Below, piece by piece: positions 48,224 through 58,638 of a stretch of 64,000 bases of DNA (the stretch's first letter is position 1; every line of letters starts with the position of its first letter). The notes under the pieces are model-generated. The model did not search any database, had not been told where the DNA came from, and saw only the letters and a program-made list of their open reading frames with translations. The position numbers were made by a program, and so were the translations under genes. Source of the DNA: JANPCX01 sp966211815 (GTDB lineage: Bacteria; Pseudomonadota; Gammaproteobacteria; Burkholderiales; Burkholderiaceae_C); contig CBIHOD010000003.1 in NCBI GenBank assembly GCA_966211815.1, positions 1 to 64,000 on the forward strand. Direction: 5' to 3'.

Positions 48224-49798
48224 TCAGTGGGCCTCGGCCCCGCCCAGCTTGAACACGCTGACCGCCTGGGCGAGTTTGGCCGCCTGGTCCTTCAGGCTTT
48301 CGGTGGCCGCGGCGCTCTGCTCGACCAAGGCGGCGTTCTGCTGGGTCATCCGGTCCAGCTCGCCGACGGTGCCGCTCACCCGGCCGATGCCCTCGCTCTG
48401 TTCGGCGGCGGCGATGGAGATCTCTCCGATGATGCTGGAGACGCGCTGGACCGAGCCGACGATCTCCCGCATCGTGCGGCCCGCATCGGAGACCAGCCTG
48501 CTGCCCGCCTCCACGCGCGAGACGCTGTCGCCGATGAGGACCTTGATTTCCTTGGCGGCCTCGGCGCAGCGGCTGGCCAGGCCGCGCACCTCGCCGGCGA
48601 CGACGGCGAAGCCGCGGCCCTGTTCCCCGGCGCGGGCCGCCTCGACCGCCGCGTTGAGGGCCAGGATGTTGGTCTGGAAGGCGATGCCGTCGATCACCTG
48701 GATGATGTCGGCGATCTTGCTGGAGCCTTCATGGATCTCGTCCATCGTGGCCACCACCTCGGTCACGACGGCCCCGCCGCGCGCGGCGACTTCGGCGGCG
48801 GAGGCCGCCAGCTGGTTGGCCTGACCCGCCGAAGCGGCCGACTGCCGCACGGTGGCCGTCAAGTCGACCATCGAAGACGCGGCGCGCTGCAGGTTCGACG
48901 CGGCCTGTTCGGTGCGCTGGCTCAGGTCCTGGTTGCCGGTGGCCACTTCGATGCTCGCCGCCCGGATCGAATCGGCGGAGTTCCGCACTTCGCCGACCAC
49001 ATCGCTCAGCGACGTCCGCATCGCGTTCAGCGCCTGCAGCAGGCTGGCCGTCTCGTCCCGCCCAGGGGCCTCGATCGCACGGCCGAGGTCGCCGGTGGCG
49101 ATGCGCTTGGCGGCGTCGACGGCGCGGTCCAGCGGCTTGCACACCGATTGCAGCGTGAACCACATCAACGGCACGAAGCCCGCCAGCGTCAGGCTGACCA
49201 GGCCCAGCCGCAGCAGCGCGGCCGAGGTGGCGTCCGCCGCCATGCGCTCGCGCTGGGCGGTCGCCACCGCCCTTTGCTCGGCCAGCAGTTCCCCGGTGTT
49301 TTTCTGCAGCGCCACGATGGTGGGTTCCTGCTGGCCGGCGTAGGCCATGGCCACCACGCCGTCGATCCTGGCTTCCTGCATCTGCTTCAGGTAAGGCAGC
49401 AGGGCGGTCGCATAGACGTCCAGCAGCTTGCTTTGGTTGGCCACCAGCCCGGCGATCCGCGGATTGCCCGGCGCGGATTCGGCGATCTTCGCCCCGGCGG
49501 CCTTCACGTTGCGGATTTCGGCCTGCCACACGCCGATGAGTCGCTGGATCTCGTTCGTGTCGTTGGAGCCGACCGCCATGCTCTGCGTCTCCCAACGGCG
49601 CACCTGGCTCAGCGCTTCACGCAGGTTGGCCACGTCGTTGGCGGCGGCGCCGGCGCTGTCGAAGAGCGCGGCCGCCCCCGCCGTGCCGCCCCCCCAGGCC
49701 ACCCCCCACCACACCCCCCCCGCCCCGAGGGCGCCCCACACCCCGGCCCGGCCCCGGTAGTACCCGCTTCGGATGCTGTAGTTCTGCAGTGAAAGCAT
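48224..49798 (-). CDS. Methyl-accepting chemotaxis protein with aberrant first membrane segment
   Basis: A 524-residue chemoreceptor: N-terminal region, periplasmic four-helix-like sensor domain (about 45-165), membrane helix 2 (LRLGLVSLTLAGFVPLMWFT), HAMP (VCKPLDRAVDAAKRIATGDL) and a signalling domain with the hairpin tip around FQTNILALNAAVEAARAGEQ. No C-terminal CheR-docking pentapeptide is present. The first membrane segment is odd: a Gly/Trp-rich GVWGALGAGGVWWGVAWGGG encoded by long G runs (C runs at 49689-49695, 49702-49707, 49714-49721 on the + strand). This may be natural slippage sequence or a sequencing artefact. Confidence 0.9.
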   Translation of the reverse strand: MLSLQNYSIRSGYYRGRAGVWGALGAGGVWWGVAWGGGTAGAAALFDSAGAAANDVANLREALSQVRRWETQSMAVGSNDTNEIQRLIGVWQAEIRNVKAAGAKIAESAPGNPRIAGLVANQSKLLDVYATALLPYLKQMQEARIDGVVAMAYAGQQEPTIVALQKNTGELLAEQRAVATAQRERMAADATSAALLRLGLVSLTLAGFVPLMWFTLQSVCKPLDRAVDAAKRIATGDLGRAIEAPGRDETASLLQALNAMRTSLSDVVGEVRNSADSIRAASIEVATGNQDLSQRTEQAASNLQRAASSMVDLTATVRQSAASAGQANQLAASAAEVAARGGAVVTEVVATMDEIHEGSSKIADIIQVIDGIAFQTNILALNAAVEAARAGEQGRGFAVVAGEVRGLASRCAEAAKEIKVLIGDSVSRVEAGSRLVSDAGRTMREIVGSVQRVSSIIGEISIAAAEQSEGIGRVSGTVGELDRMTQQNAALVEQSAAATESLKDQAAKLAQAVSVFKLGGAEAH

Positions 49799-50070
49799 GG
49801 GTGCGGATGACTCGTTTTCCTGAATTGAAGGTATGCCCGGCCGTCCAAGTCCCACGCGGGCCGAACGACGGTCTGCCGCACGCGCGGTCGACACGCGGCG
49901 CGGCATCACGGTCCACGTTATGAAAGAGTTCCCCGAAAGATGAACCGTTGATTCATCGTTCGCCGAACAAATGACCAGTGTTCGAGCGGATTTCCGCAAG
50001 CCCTGTTCACTATTGATGATTTGGTGGGCCACCTGCCCGCGCATGAAGCGGGCAGTCGCCCGGTGCCGGA

Positions 50071-50616
50071 CTACAGCCTGATGCCCCTGACCTGCTTGAC
50101 CTCCTCCATCACCATCTGCGAATGCAATTGGCAGGCGCCCTTGATCTCTGCCAGCAGCTGGGACATCAGGTGGTGGTACCTCTTGATGTCGGGGACGCGG
50201 ACCTTGAGCAGGAAGTACCCGCTCTCCAGCACGAAGCACTCCATGACCGCCGGCATGGCCTGGGCCGCGGCCCGGAAGGCTTCATGCATGCGCGGCGTGC
50301 TCGTTTCCAGCTTCACACGGGCGAAGACGAGCATGCCCGGGAATTTTTCAGGGTTCAGCACCGCCTCGAACCCGGCGATGTACCCCGCGCTCTCGAGCCG
50401 CGACACGCGCTTGTGGACGGAAGAGGGCGGCAGGTGCAGCTTCGCGGCCAATTGAAGGTTCTGCAGGCGGCCCTCCGCTTGCAGTGTGCGCAGGATCTGC
50501 CTGTCGATGTCGTCCAGTGCCTGATGGGCTTCCCCGGGCATCGGGGGGATGGTGCGGCCGAAGTGATCTTCATGGCCGGGGTTGGAGGTGGAAAGGGGCG
50601 GATCGATCTTTTTCAT
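50071..50616 (-). CDS. Lrp/AsnC-family transcriptional regulator
   Basis: A 181-residue regulator. Winged helix: LDDIDRQILRTLQAEGRLQN, then LHLPPSSVHKRVSRLESAGY; the RAM/AsnC ligand domain follows with VFARVKLE and AVMECFVLESGYFLLKVRVP. Such proteins respond to amino acids. An N-terminal extension of about 30 residues is present; a later ATG (MPGEAHQALDD) could be the true start. The AT-rich sequence near 50740-50830 is its likely promoter region. Confidence 0.9.
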   Translation of the reverse strand: MKKIDPPLSTSNPGHEDHFGRTIPPMPGEAHQALDDIDRQILRTLQAEGRLQNLQLAAKLHLPPSSVHKRVSRLESAGYIAGFEAVLNPEKFPGMLVFARVKLETSTPRMHEAFRAAAQAMPAVMECFVLESGYFLLKVRVPDIKRYHHLMSQLLAEIKGACQLHSQMVMEEVKQVRGIRL

Positions 50617-50894
50617 GCCGTACTGCGTGCCTGAACGGTAGGCCTACCCGCCGGCCGAGGCTTGCGCTGTTTTTTCCAGCGGCTTGGCCTGCTTCGGTCG
50701 GCTGCGGTAGACGGCTGTTCAGGCTATTGGCGGTCTGGACGAAAAAGAAACCATTGTTTTGGCGTGCTGCGAAATAAATAACCAGGAATTTTAAAAATTC
50801 GATAAGCGATAAGATTTTCTTAAGCTTTGAAGGGTGGCGCGCATTGCGCATCCGACCGGGATGCCGGAAAACCAGGGTCCGCCCCTCCATCGAA

Positions 50895-50922
50895 TGAAAA
50901 AAGCCCGCCGGTGCGGGCTTCT
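50895..50922 (-). terminator. Rho-independent terminator for the AhpD-like gene
   Basis: Read on the minus strand, AAGCCCGC-ACCG-GCGGGCTT followed by TTTT forms an 8-bp stem with a T run, 20 bp after the AhpD-like stop. The rest of the 325-bp gap to the Lrp gene shows only AT-rich promoter-like DNA. Confidence 0.85.
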
Positions 50923-50941
50923 TCCGGTCTCGGCCGTTGCC

Positions 50942-51478
50942 TTACTTCAAGGCCACCCTCGGGAAGTCGACCGGCACGTCCAGCGCCACATTGACGTAGT
51001 TGGTGAAGAGGTTCAACGCCACGTGGGCCAGGATCTCGACGACTTGCCCATCGTCGAAGCCGCTTTGCTTCAGTGACGCGACGTCCGCAGTGCCGACCTG
51101 CCCGCGCCGCTCCACCACTTCCAATGCGAATGACAGGGCGGCGGCGGTCTTGCCGTCGGCCGAGCGGCCGGCCTGTGCGTCGGCCATCTCCTCCCGGGAA
51201 GCACCGGCTTTCTGGCCCAGCGCGGTGTGCGCCGCCAGGCAGTACTCGCAACCGTTGCGATTGGCGATGGCCACGGCGATCTGCTCGACCAGCCTGGCGC
51301 CCAGGGTGCCCTGCGCGCCCAAGGCGCCGAAAGCGGCCCACATGCTTTGCAGGGCGGCCGGTGAATTGGCCACGGCTTTGAACATGTTGGGTGTCGCGCC
51401 GAAAGTTTTGTCGATCTGGGCGAGCAGGGCGTGGCTGGCGGGCGGGACGAGGCCGGGCTGGAGGTTGACGCGGGACAT
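50942..51478 (-). CDS. AhpD-like carboxymuconolactone decarboxylase-family protein
   Basis: A 178-residue all-helical protein. The redox pair is in NRNGCEYCLAAHTALG (CxxC followed by His), the AhpD-type peroxidase/disulfide reductase signature. FNVLTNYV-type closing LFTNYVNVALDVPVDF is conserved. It likely reduces peroxides or disulfides. AAGGAG lies about 8 bp before the ATG. It is divergent from an AraC regulator, which probably controls it. Confidence 0.9.
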   Translation of the reverse strand: MSRVNLQPGLVPPASHALLAQIDKTFGATPNMFKAVANSPAALQSMWAAFGALGAQGTLGARLVEQIAVAIANRNGCEYCLAAHTALGQKAGASREEMADAQAGRSADGKTAAALSFALEVVERRGQVGTADVASLKQSGFDDGQVVEILAHVALNLFTNYVNVALDVPVDFPRVALK

Positions 51479-51655
51479 GAAGTGATCTCCTTGGAACATT
51501 CGTGGATGGTGGAAAGCAAGCGAGCGGCAGCCGCTGCCTGGACCCGCTGGGCCGGCGGCACGATGGACGCGTCGGTTTGGCGGGTTGGAAGCAGTGTCGA
51601 TCGAGAGCTTGTATGATTTGGATCAATAAGTACGTTAAACATACCTATTAATTCA

Positions 51656-52537
51656 ATGTCGGTTCTTTCACCTCCCGTTGACCGATTGGCAGGCCTCTTG
51701 GAACGATTCCGTGTGCGGGCCGAGTTGCACCATGCGGGCGCCTTGTGCGGGGTGACCCACTTCGATGCCTCCGATGGCCTGGGTTACCTGCATGTGCTGC
51801 GGCGCGGCTCTCTCGATGTGAGCCACCCCGGCGCGCGTGAGGTGCCGGTTTCGATGCGCCTTGAAGGGCCCGCGCTGTTGTTCTACCCACGCCCGCTCAC
51901 CCACCGTTTCCACAGCCCGCCAGCGCAGGGTCCGGACTTCACCTGCGCCAGGCTGTTCTTCGAAGGCGGCGGGCGCAATCCCTTGGCGCGCGCGTTGCCC
52001 GCGCTGATCGCCCTCCCGCTGGACCAGGTGCCCGGCTTGTCGCCGGCGCTGGAGCTGCTCTTCGCCGAGACCGACCGGGTGCGCTGCGGGCAACGGTTGT
52101 TGGCGGACCGGCTTTTCGAAGTCGTCGTGCTGCAGCTGCTGCGCTGGCTGCTGGATCATCCGCGGCAAGCCGGTGTCAGGCCGGGCTTGATCACCGGGCT
52201 GTCGGACCCGCGCCTGGCGCGGGCCCTGGTGGCCTTGCACGATGCGCCGGGCGAGGCCTGGCCCCTGCCGCGCATGGCAGAGCGCGCCGGCATGTCGCGC
52301 ACGGCTTTCGCCAATCTTTTCCGCGACGTGGTGGGCCAGACGCCCGCCGATTACCTGGGCGATTGGCGCATCGCGCTGGCGCAGGGCGGGCTGCGCGAAG
52401 GGCGGCCCGTCAAGCTGCTGGCCCGGGAACTGGGTTACGCGAATCCCTCGGCGCTGTCCCGCGCGTTCACGGCCAAGGTCGGTATGTCGCCGCGCGATTG
52501 GCTGTCGGGCGCGGCGGCCGGGGCTGGAGCCTCCTAG
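51656..52537 (+). CDS. AraC-family regulator with cupin-type N-terminus
   Basis: A 293-residue regulator. The N-terminal cupin-6-like domain reads GYLHVLRRGSLDV and LLFYPRPLTHRFHSP. The C-terminal double helix-turn-helix: MAERAGMSRTAFANLFRDVV, GQTPADYLGDWRIALAQ and ARELGYANPSALSRAF. The 177 bp between it and the AhpD-like gene include AT-rich promoter-like DNA; no ribosome site is evident before the ATG. Related regulators next to AhpD-like genes respond to oxidants. Confidence 0.9.
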   Translation: MSVLSPPVDRLAGLLERFRVRAELHHAGALCGVTHFDASDGLGYLHVLRRGSLDVSHPGAREVPVSMRLEGPALLFYPRPLTHRFHSPPAQGPDFTCARLFFEGGGRNPLARALPALIALPLDQVPGLSPALELLFAETDRVRCGQRLLADRLFEVVVLQLLRWLLDHPRQAGVRPGLITGLSDPRLARALVALHDAPGEAWPLPRMAERAGMSRTAFANLFRDVVGQTPADYLGDWRIALAQGGLREGRPVKLLARELGYANPSALSRAFTAKVGMSPRDWLSGAAAGAGAS

Positions 52538-52622
52538 TCCACTGAACCAGAGAAATCGCACCTGCGCCGGGACGAGCAGGGTGTTGTGCAAGGCGCGGTG
52601 CGCGGCCCTGGCGGGCCACCCG

Positions 52623-53240
52623 TCAGTGCGGGATCCCGGCCTGCGGCAAACCCAGGAAATCGAAGACTTCCCCGATGTGGTCTTCGAAATCGGTGAGGGC
52701 GTGGTCACCGCCCTCCAGGAGCCGGATGCGGGCGCCGGGGTAGCGGCCGAGCATCTCGCGCCAGTCCAGCAACTCGTCGCCTTTGGCGATCACCGCGAAA
52801 TAGCGGCTGGGCCGCGTGATGTCGGCGCATCGCAAGGCCCGCAGCTCGTCGACGAACCGTGGCTCGAAGAAAAAACGCGCTTCGGGGTCGTGCCACGCGG
52901 TTTGCTCGCCGATGTGCCGCGCCAGGTCGCGCGCGGGCTCGACGGCCGGGTTGAGCAAAACGGCCCGGCAGCCCGTCGCTTCCGCGACGCAGGTGGCGTA
53001 GAAGCCGCCGAGCGACGAGCCGACCACCGCCATCGTGTCGTGGGGCCAGCTTGCAATGCCTTGCAGGATTAGCGCCACCGCCTCGCGCGGCGAAGGCGGC
53101 AACTGGGGGCTCCAAAGCGCCGGCCGGGTGCTCAGCGCCTGCACCCGCGACGCCACCATCCGCGCCTTGGCCGACTGGGGCGAAGAGCGGAAGCCGTGCA
53201 GGTAGAGCAAGTGGGTCGTGGGAGGGTTTGCGGTCGCCAT
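52623..53240 (-). CDS. YqiA-like alpha/beta-hydrolase esterase
   Basis: A 205-residue compact esterase. YLHGFRSSPQSAKARM is the family opening, the nucleophile Ser is in VVGSSLGGFYA, Asp in VIAKGDELLDWRE and His in EGGDHALTDFEDH. UPF0227/YqiA proteins act on acyl esters such as palmitoyl-CoA. It stands alone between converging araC and the mms regulator gene. No signal peptide. Confidence 0.9.
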   Translation of the reverse strand: MATANPPTTHLLYLHGFRSSPQSAKARMVASRVQALSTRPALWSPQLPPSPREAVALILQGIASWPHDTMAVVGSSLGGFYATCVAEATGCRAVLLNPAVEPARDLARHIGEQTAWHDPEARFFFEPRFVDELRALRCADITRPSRYFAVIAKGDELLDWREMLGRYPGARIRLLEGGDHALTDFEDHIGEVFDFLGLPQAGIPH

Positions 53241-53471
53241 GGTGAGTCGTCGATCGGGTGGATGAGGCTGGCGCGATCCCATCCAGGCGGCGCCTTCGCG
53301 AATTGTCGCCGGCCGGCGCCCGGGCCGCGGATGCGGCGACATGCCTTGCGAGCCCACGGTCCGGCTGGGCACGAAGCTGCGGGCGTGGTCTCTTGGACGG
53401 GCGCGTGGCCAAGGGCGGGCCTCTTCGGTTTGGGACTTCGAAGTTTGCCGGGCGCTTCCGCGCCGCACCGA

Positions 53472-54989
53472 TCAACCGCCGTTCACGAACCGGTACGACA
53501 CCAGCGATTCCCCGTCGCTGTCGGCCAGCAGCCGCTTGCCGGCCGGCGGGAAGGCGCGCTGCACGCAATGCTCGCGGGGGCAGACGCGGCAGCCCGGGCC
53601 GATCAGGGCGGTCCGCTCGGCGGCACCGAGGTCGACACCGTCGGCGTAGACCAGCTCGTGCGCGTGCGCCACGCCGCAGCCCAGGCCCACGGCGAACTGC
53701 TTGCGTTGCGCCCGGAACCCGCCGCCGCCGCGCTCGATGGTGCGCGCGATGCCGAAGAAGCGGCTGCCGTCGGGCATCTCGGCGAGCTGCGTCAGGATGC
53801 GGCCCGGCTGCGCGAAGGCTTCGTGCACGTTCCACAGCGGGCAGGCGCCGCCGTGGCGGGCGAAGTGGAAGGCGGTGGCGCTCTGGCGCTTGGAGATGTT
53901 GCCGGCCATGTCGACGCGGACGAAGTAGAACGGCACGCCGCGCGCGCCCGGCCGCTGCAGCGTGGACAGCCGGTGGCAGACCGTCTCGAAGCCGACGTGG
54001 AAGCGCTGCTGCAGCAGCTCGATGTCGTAACGCGCCTGGCGCGCGGCTTGCAGGAATGCGCCGTAGGGCAGCAGCACCGCGCCTGCGAAATAGTGGGCCA
54101 GGCCCTGCCGGGCCAAGGCGCGGGCGGCGTCGTCCGAGTAGCCGGCCTCGCGAACCTCGGCGTCCAGCGTGCCGGCGGCGGCCAGCAGCGCGTACTGGGT
54201 CGCCATCTGGAAGGCCAGCTGCGCGTCGCTGAGGTGGGCGGGCAGGCGCAGCCGGCGGCGCTGCGGCTCGTAGCGGCGCAGCCAGCCCGTCGCGCCGTCG
54301 GGGGCGTCCGGCACGCCCTCGTCGATGAATTCCACCGCCACGCCGCACCGCGCCAGGAGCGCGTCGCGCAAGGCGGCGGTGCGTTGGCCGGGTTGCAGGC
54401 TCAGCGCCTGGGCGAGTTCCTCGGCCAGGACGTCCAGGCTTTCGATGTGGTTGTTGCGGCGGTTGAAATGGTCCCGCACTTCTTCATGCGGCAAGGGCGA
54501 CAGCGCCGCGCGCTGCGGGTCGCTGCCGAGTTCGCCGTAGAAGCGGTCGACGGTCTGCGCGTGTTCGTCCAGCAGCCGCAGGTGGCGTTGGTGGAGCGCG
54601 AGGAAGGCTTCGACCAGCTCCGGCGCCTGCTCGACCATGCGCGCCAGCTGGGCCGGCGGCACGGGTTGCGCCTCGGGGCGGTCGAGGGCTGCGCGGTCGT
54701 GCAATGCGCTGTCCAGCTCGGCGAGCAGGCGTTTGTCCTGCTCCTGCGAGAACTGGGCGACATCGCCGCCGAAGGCTTCGGCCAGCCGCAGCAGCACGCC
54801 GGCGGTGACGGGCCGCTGGTTGGTCTCGATCTGGCTGACGTAGCTCAGCGACAGGCCGAGCCGCCCGGCCAGGTGGGCCTGGTTCCAGCCGAGTTGCTCG
54901 CGCAGCCGGCGCACGCGCGGCCCCACGAATAGCTTGCGCGCCGAGCTGGCGCCATCGGTAGGCCTGGGAAGGAGGGGGTCTGTGGCCAT
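53472..54989 (-). CDS. PccR/ScfR-type transcriptional regulator of short-chain acyl-CoA metabolism
   Basis: A 505-residue XRE-type regulator. HTH at about 22-80 (RVRRLREQLGWNQAHLAGRL, SLSYVSQIETNQRPV), an ImmA/IrrE-like middle region (FQMATQYALLAAAG) and a C-terminal domain with the cysteine cluster GPGCRVCPREHCVQRAFPP. The family includes RamB, PrpC2-type and PccR regulators that sense short-chain acyl-CoAs. It is divergent from mmsA; the gap contains TTTGC-type boxes, so it probably controls the valine operon and itself. Confidence 0.88.
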   Translation of the reverse strand: MATDPLLPRPTDGASSARKLFVGPRVRRLREQLGWNQAHLAGRLGLSLSYVSQIETNQRPVTAGVLLRLAEAFGGDVAQFSQEQDKRLLAELDSALHDRAALDRPEAQPVPPAQLARMVEQAPELVEAFLALHQRHLRLLDEHAQTVDRFYGELGSDPQRAALSPLPHEEVRDHFNRRNNHIESLDVLAEELAQALSLQPGQRTAALRDALLARCGVAVEFIDEGVPDAPDGATGWLRRYEPQRRRLRLPAHLSDAQLAFQMATQYALLAAAGTLDAEVREAGYSDDAARALARQGLAHYFAGAVLLPYGAFLQAARQARYDIELLQQRFHVGFETVCHRLSTLQRPGARGVPFYFVRVDMAGNISKRQSATAFHFARHGGACPLWNVHEAFAQPGRILTQLAEMPDGSRFFGIARTIERGGGGFRAQRKQFAVGLGCGVAHAHELVYADGVDLGAAERTALIGPGCRVCPREHCVQRAFPPAGKRLLADSDGESLVSYRFVNGG

Positions 54990-54990
54990 A

Positions 54991-55039
54991 TTCGCAAAAT
55001 TCGCAAATCAAATCTTCTTTTTGCGAAGTGATTTGCAAT
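54991..55039. promoter_or_regulatory. PccR-type TTTGC operator boxes
   Basis: Two pairs of half-sites: TTCGCAAAATTCGCAAA (54991-55007, direct repeat with 9-bp period) and TTTGCGAA-GTGA-TTTGCAAT (55020-55039). The second has the half-site and 4-bp spacing recalled for PccR (TTTGCAAA-N4-TTTGCAAA). They lie between the divergent regulator and mmsA, touching the regulator start. A further TTTTGCAT follows at about 55047. Confidence 0.7.
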
Positions 55040-55139
55040 ATTTCTCTTTTGCATCAATGGTTTATTGATGCTTGTGAAGTTCGTGGATAGATTCTGTGGG
55101 AACCCGAACCACAAGTCCATACCCCAGGAGATCCACCCC

Positions 55140-56654
<1,515 letters not shown>

Positions 56655-56671
56655 GCGGGGCGACCACCGAC

Positions 56672-57832
56672 ATGGATTTCGACCTGACCGAAGACCAGCG
56701 CGCTTTCCAGCAGGCCGCGCGGGACTTCGCGCGCGACGAGATGGCGCCGCGGGCGGCCGCCTGGGACGCCGGCGCGGAGTTCCCCGTCGCCACGCTGCGC
56801 CACGCCGGCGAACTGGGCTTTTGCGGCCTCTACGCCGCCGAGGCGCACGGCGGCCTCGGCCTGCCCCGGCTCGACGCCACGCTGGTGATCGAGGAGCTGG
56901 CCGCGGCCTGCCCGTCGACCACCGCCTTCCTGACCATCCACAACATGGCGACGTGGATGATCACCCGCTTCGCCCGGCCCGAGGTGGCGGCCGCCTGGGG
57001 GCCCCGACTCACGCGCGGCGAGAAGCTGGCTTCCTACTGCCTGACCGAACCCGGCGCCGGGTCGGACGCCGCCTCGCTGCGCACCACGGCGCGGCTCGAA
57101 GGCGGCCACTACGTGCTCGACGGCGGCAAGGCCTTCATCTCCGGCGCCGGCGCCACCGACGCGCTGGTGGTGATGGCCCGCACCGGCGGCGCGGGCGCCG
57201 GCGGCATTTCGGCCCTGCTCGTGGCGGCCGACAGCGAAGGCATCAGCTACGGCCGCAAGGAAGAGAAGATGGGCTGGAACAGCCAGCCCACCCGCGCCAT
57301 CCAGTTCGACGGCGTGCGCGTGCCGGCGGCGCACCTGCTCGGCGTGGAAGGGCAGGGCTTCAAGATCGCGATGCAAGGCCTGGACGGCGGCCGCATCAAC
57401 ATCGCCACCTGCTCGATCGGCGCCGCGCAGGCCGCCTTGAACGCGGCCCAGCGCTACATGCACGAGCGCCGCCAGTTCGGCAAGGCGCTGGCCGAGCAGC
57501 AGGCGCTGCAGTTCAAGCTGGCCGACATGGCCACCGAGCTGGTGGCCGCGCGCCAGATGGTGCGACTGGCCGCGTCCAAGCTCGACGCGGGCTCGGCCGA
57601 CGCGCAGGTGTATTGCGCCATGGCCAAGCGATTCGCCACCGACGCCGGCTTCGCGGTCTGCAACGAGGCGCTGCAGATCCACGGCGGCTATGGCTACATG
57701 CGCGAATACCCGCTGGAGCGGCTGCTGCGCGACGCCCGCGTGCACCAGATACTCGAAGGCACCAATGAAATCATGCGCGTCATCGTGGCGCGCCGCTTCC
57801 TTCAAGACAACGCCCTGGAGACCATCCGATGA
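56672..57832 (+). CDS. Acyl-CoA dehydrogenase, probably isobutyryl-CoA dehydrogenase
   Basis: A 386-residue flavoprotein. N-terminal FDLTEDQRAFQQAARDFARD; FAD-binding YCLTEPGAGSDAASLRTTA and KMGWNSQPTRAIQFDGVRVP; the catalytic Glu is in HQILEGTNEIMRV. Placement between mmsA and the valine-pathway hydratase and hydrolase argues for isobutyryl-CoA to methacrylyl-CoA. Gene follows mmsA by 17 bp and overlaps the hydratase by 4 bp (ATGA). Confidence 0.93.
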   Translation: MDFDLTEDQRAFQQAARDFARDEMAPRAAAWDAGAEFPVATLRHAGELGFCGLYAAEAHGGLGLPRLDATLVIEELAAACPSTTAFLTIHNMATWMITRFARPEVAAAWGPRLTRGEKLASYCLTEPGAGSDAASLRTTARLEGGHYVLDGGKAFISGAGATDALVVMARTGGAGAGGISALLVAADSEGISYGRKEEKMGWNSQPTRAIQFDGVRVPAAHLLGVEGQGFKIAMQGLDGGRINIATCSIGAAQAALNAAQRYMHERRQFGKALAEQQALQFKLADMATELVAARQMVRLAASKLDAGSADAQVYCAMAKRFATDAGFAVCNEALQIHGGYGYMREYPLERLLRDARVHQILEGTNEIMRVIVARRFLQDNALETIR

Positions 57833-58623
57833 ACCACGACGATTCACCCTATGCCGGCATGAAGCTCGAGCTGCGCGGCGCCACCGCGCTCGTCACGCTC
57901 GACAACCCGCCCGCCCACACCTGGACCGCGGGCAGCCTGCAATCGCTCACGCGCCTGGTGCGCGACCTCGACGCCGACCGCGAGGTCTATGCCCTGGTGA
58001 TCACCGGCGGCGGCGAAAAATTCTTCAGCGCCGGCGCCGACCTGAAGCTATTCGCCGACGGCGACAAGGCGCAGGCCCGCGAGATGGCCCGCCGTTTCGG
58101 CGAGGCCTTCGAAGCGCTGGCCGCCTTCCGCGGCGTGAGCATCGCCGCCATCAACGGCTACGCCATGGGCGGCGGCCTGGAATGCGCGCTGGCCTGCGAC
58201 CTGCGCGTCGCCGAAGAACACGCGGTCATGGCCCTGCCCGAGGCGTCGGTCGGCCTGCTGCCCTGCGCCGGCGGCACGCAATGGCTGAGCTGGACGGTGG
58301 GCGAAAGCTGGGCCAAGCGCCTGGTGCTGCTGGGCGAGCGGGTGGACGCCCGCACGGCGCTGGGCATCGGGCTGGTGGACGCGGTCGAGGCCAAGGGCCA
58401 CGGCCTGGCGCGCGCGTTGGGAATGGCCGAGGCGGTGCGCAAGCAAAGCCCGAGCAGCGTGGCGGCCTGCAAGCGGTTGATCCAGGGCGCGCGCCACGGC
58501 AGCCCGCAGCAGGCGCTGGTGCGCGAGCGCGAGGCCTTCGTCGACCTGTTCGACACCGCCGACCAGAAGGAAGGCGTGCAAGCCTTCCTCGAAAAGCGCG
58601 CGCCCCAGTGGCGCAACGCCTGA
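57829..58623 (+). CDS. Enoyl-CoA hydratase
   Basis: A 264-residue crotonase. The oxyanion-hole segments are FSAGADLKLF and INGYAMGGGLECALACDLRV, and the catalytic Glu position is LPEASVGLLPCAGGTQWLS. It should hydrate methacrylyl-CoA to 3-hydroxyisobutyryl-CoA in the operon. The second conserved Glu of classical crotonases is replaced in this region, so side reactions are possible. Coupled to the dehydrogenase by overlap. Confidence 0.92.
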   Translation: MNHDDSPYAGMKLELRGATALVTLDNPPAHTWTAGSLQSLTRLVRDLDADREVYALVITGGGEKFFSAGADLKLFADGDKAQAREMARRFGEAFEALAAFRGVSIAAINGYAMGGGLECALACDLRVAEEHAVMALPEASVGLLPCAGGTQWLSWTVGESWAKRLVLLGERVDARTALGIGLVDAVEAKGHGLARALGMAEAVRKQSPSSVAACKRLIQGARHGSPQQALVREREAFVDLFDTADQKEGVQAFLEKRAPQWRNA

Positions 58624-58638
58624 CTCCCGGAGCGCCCC

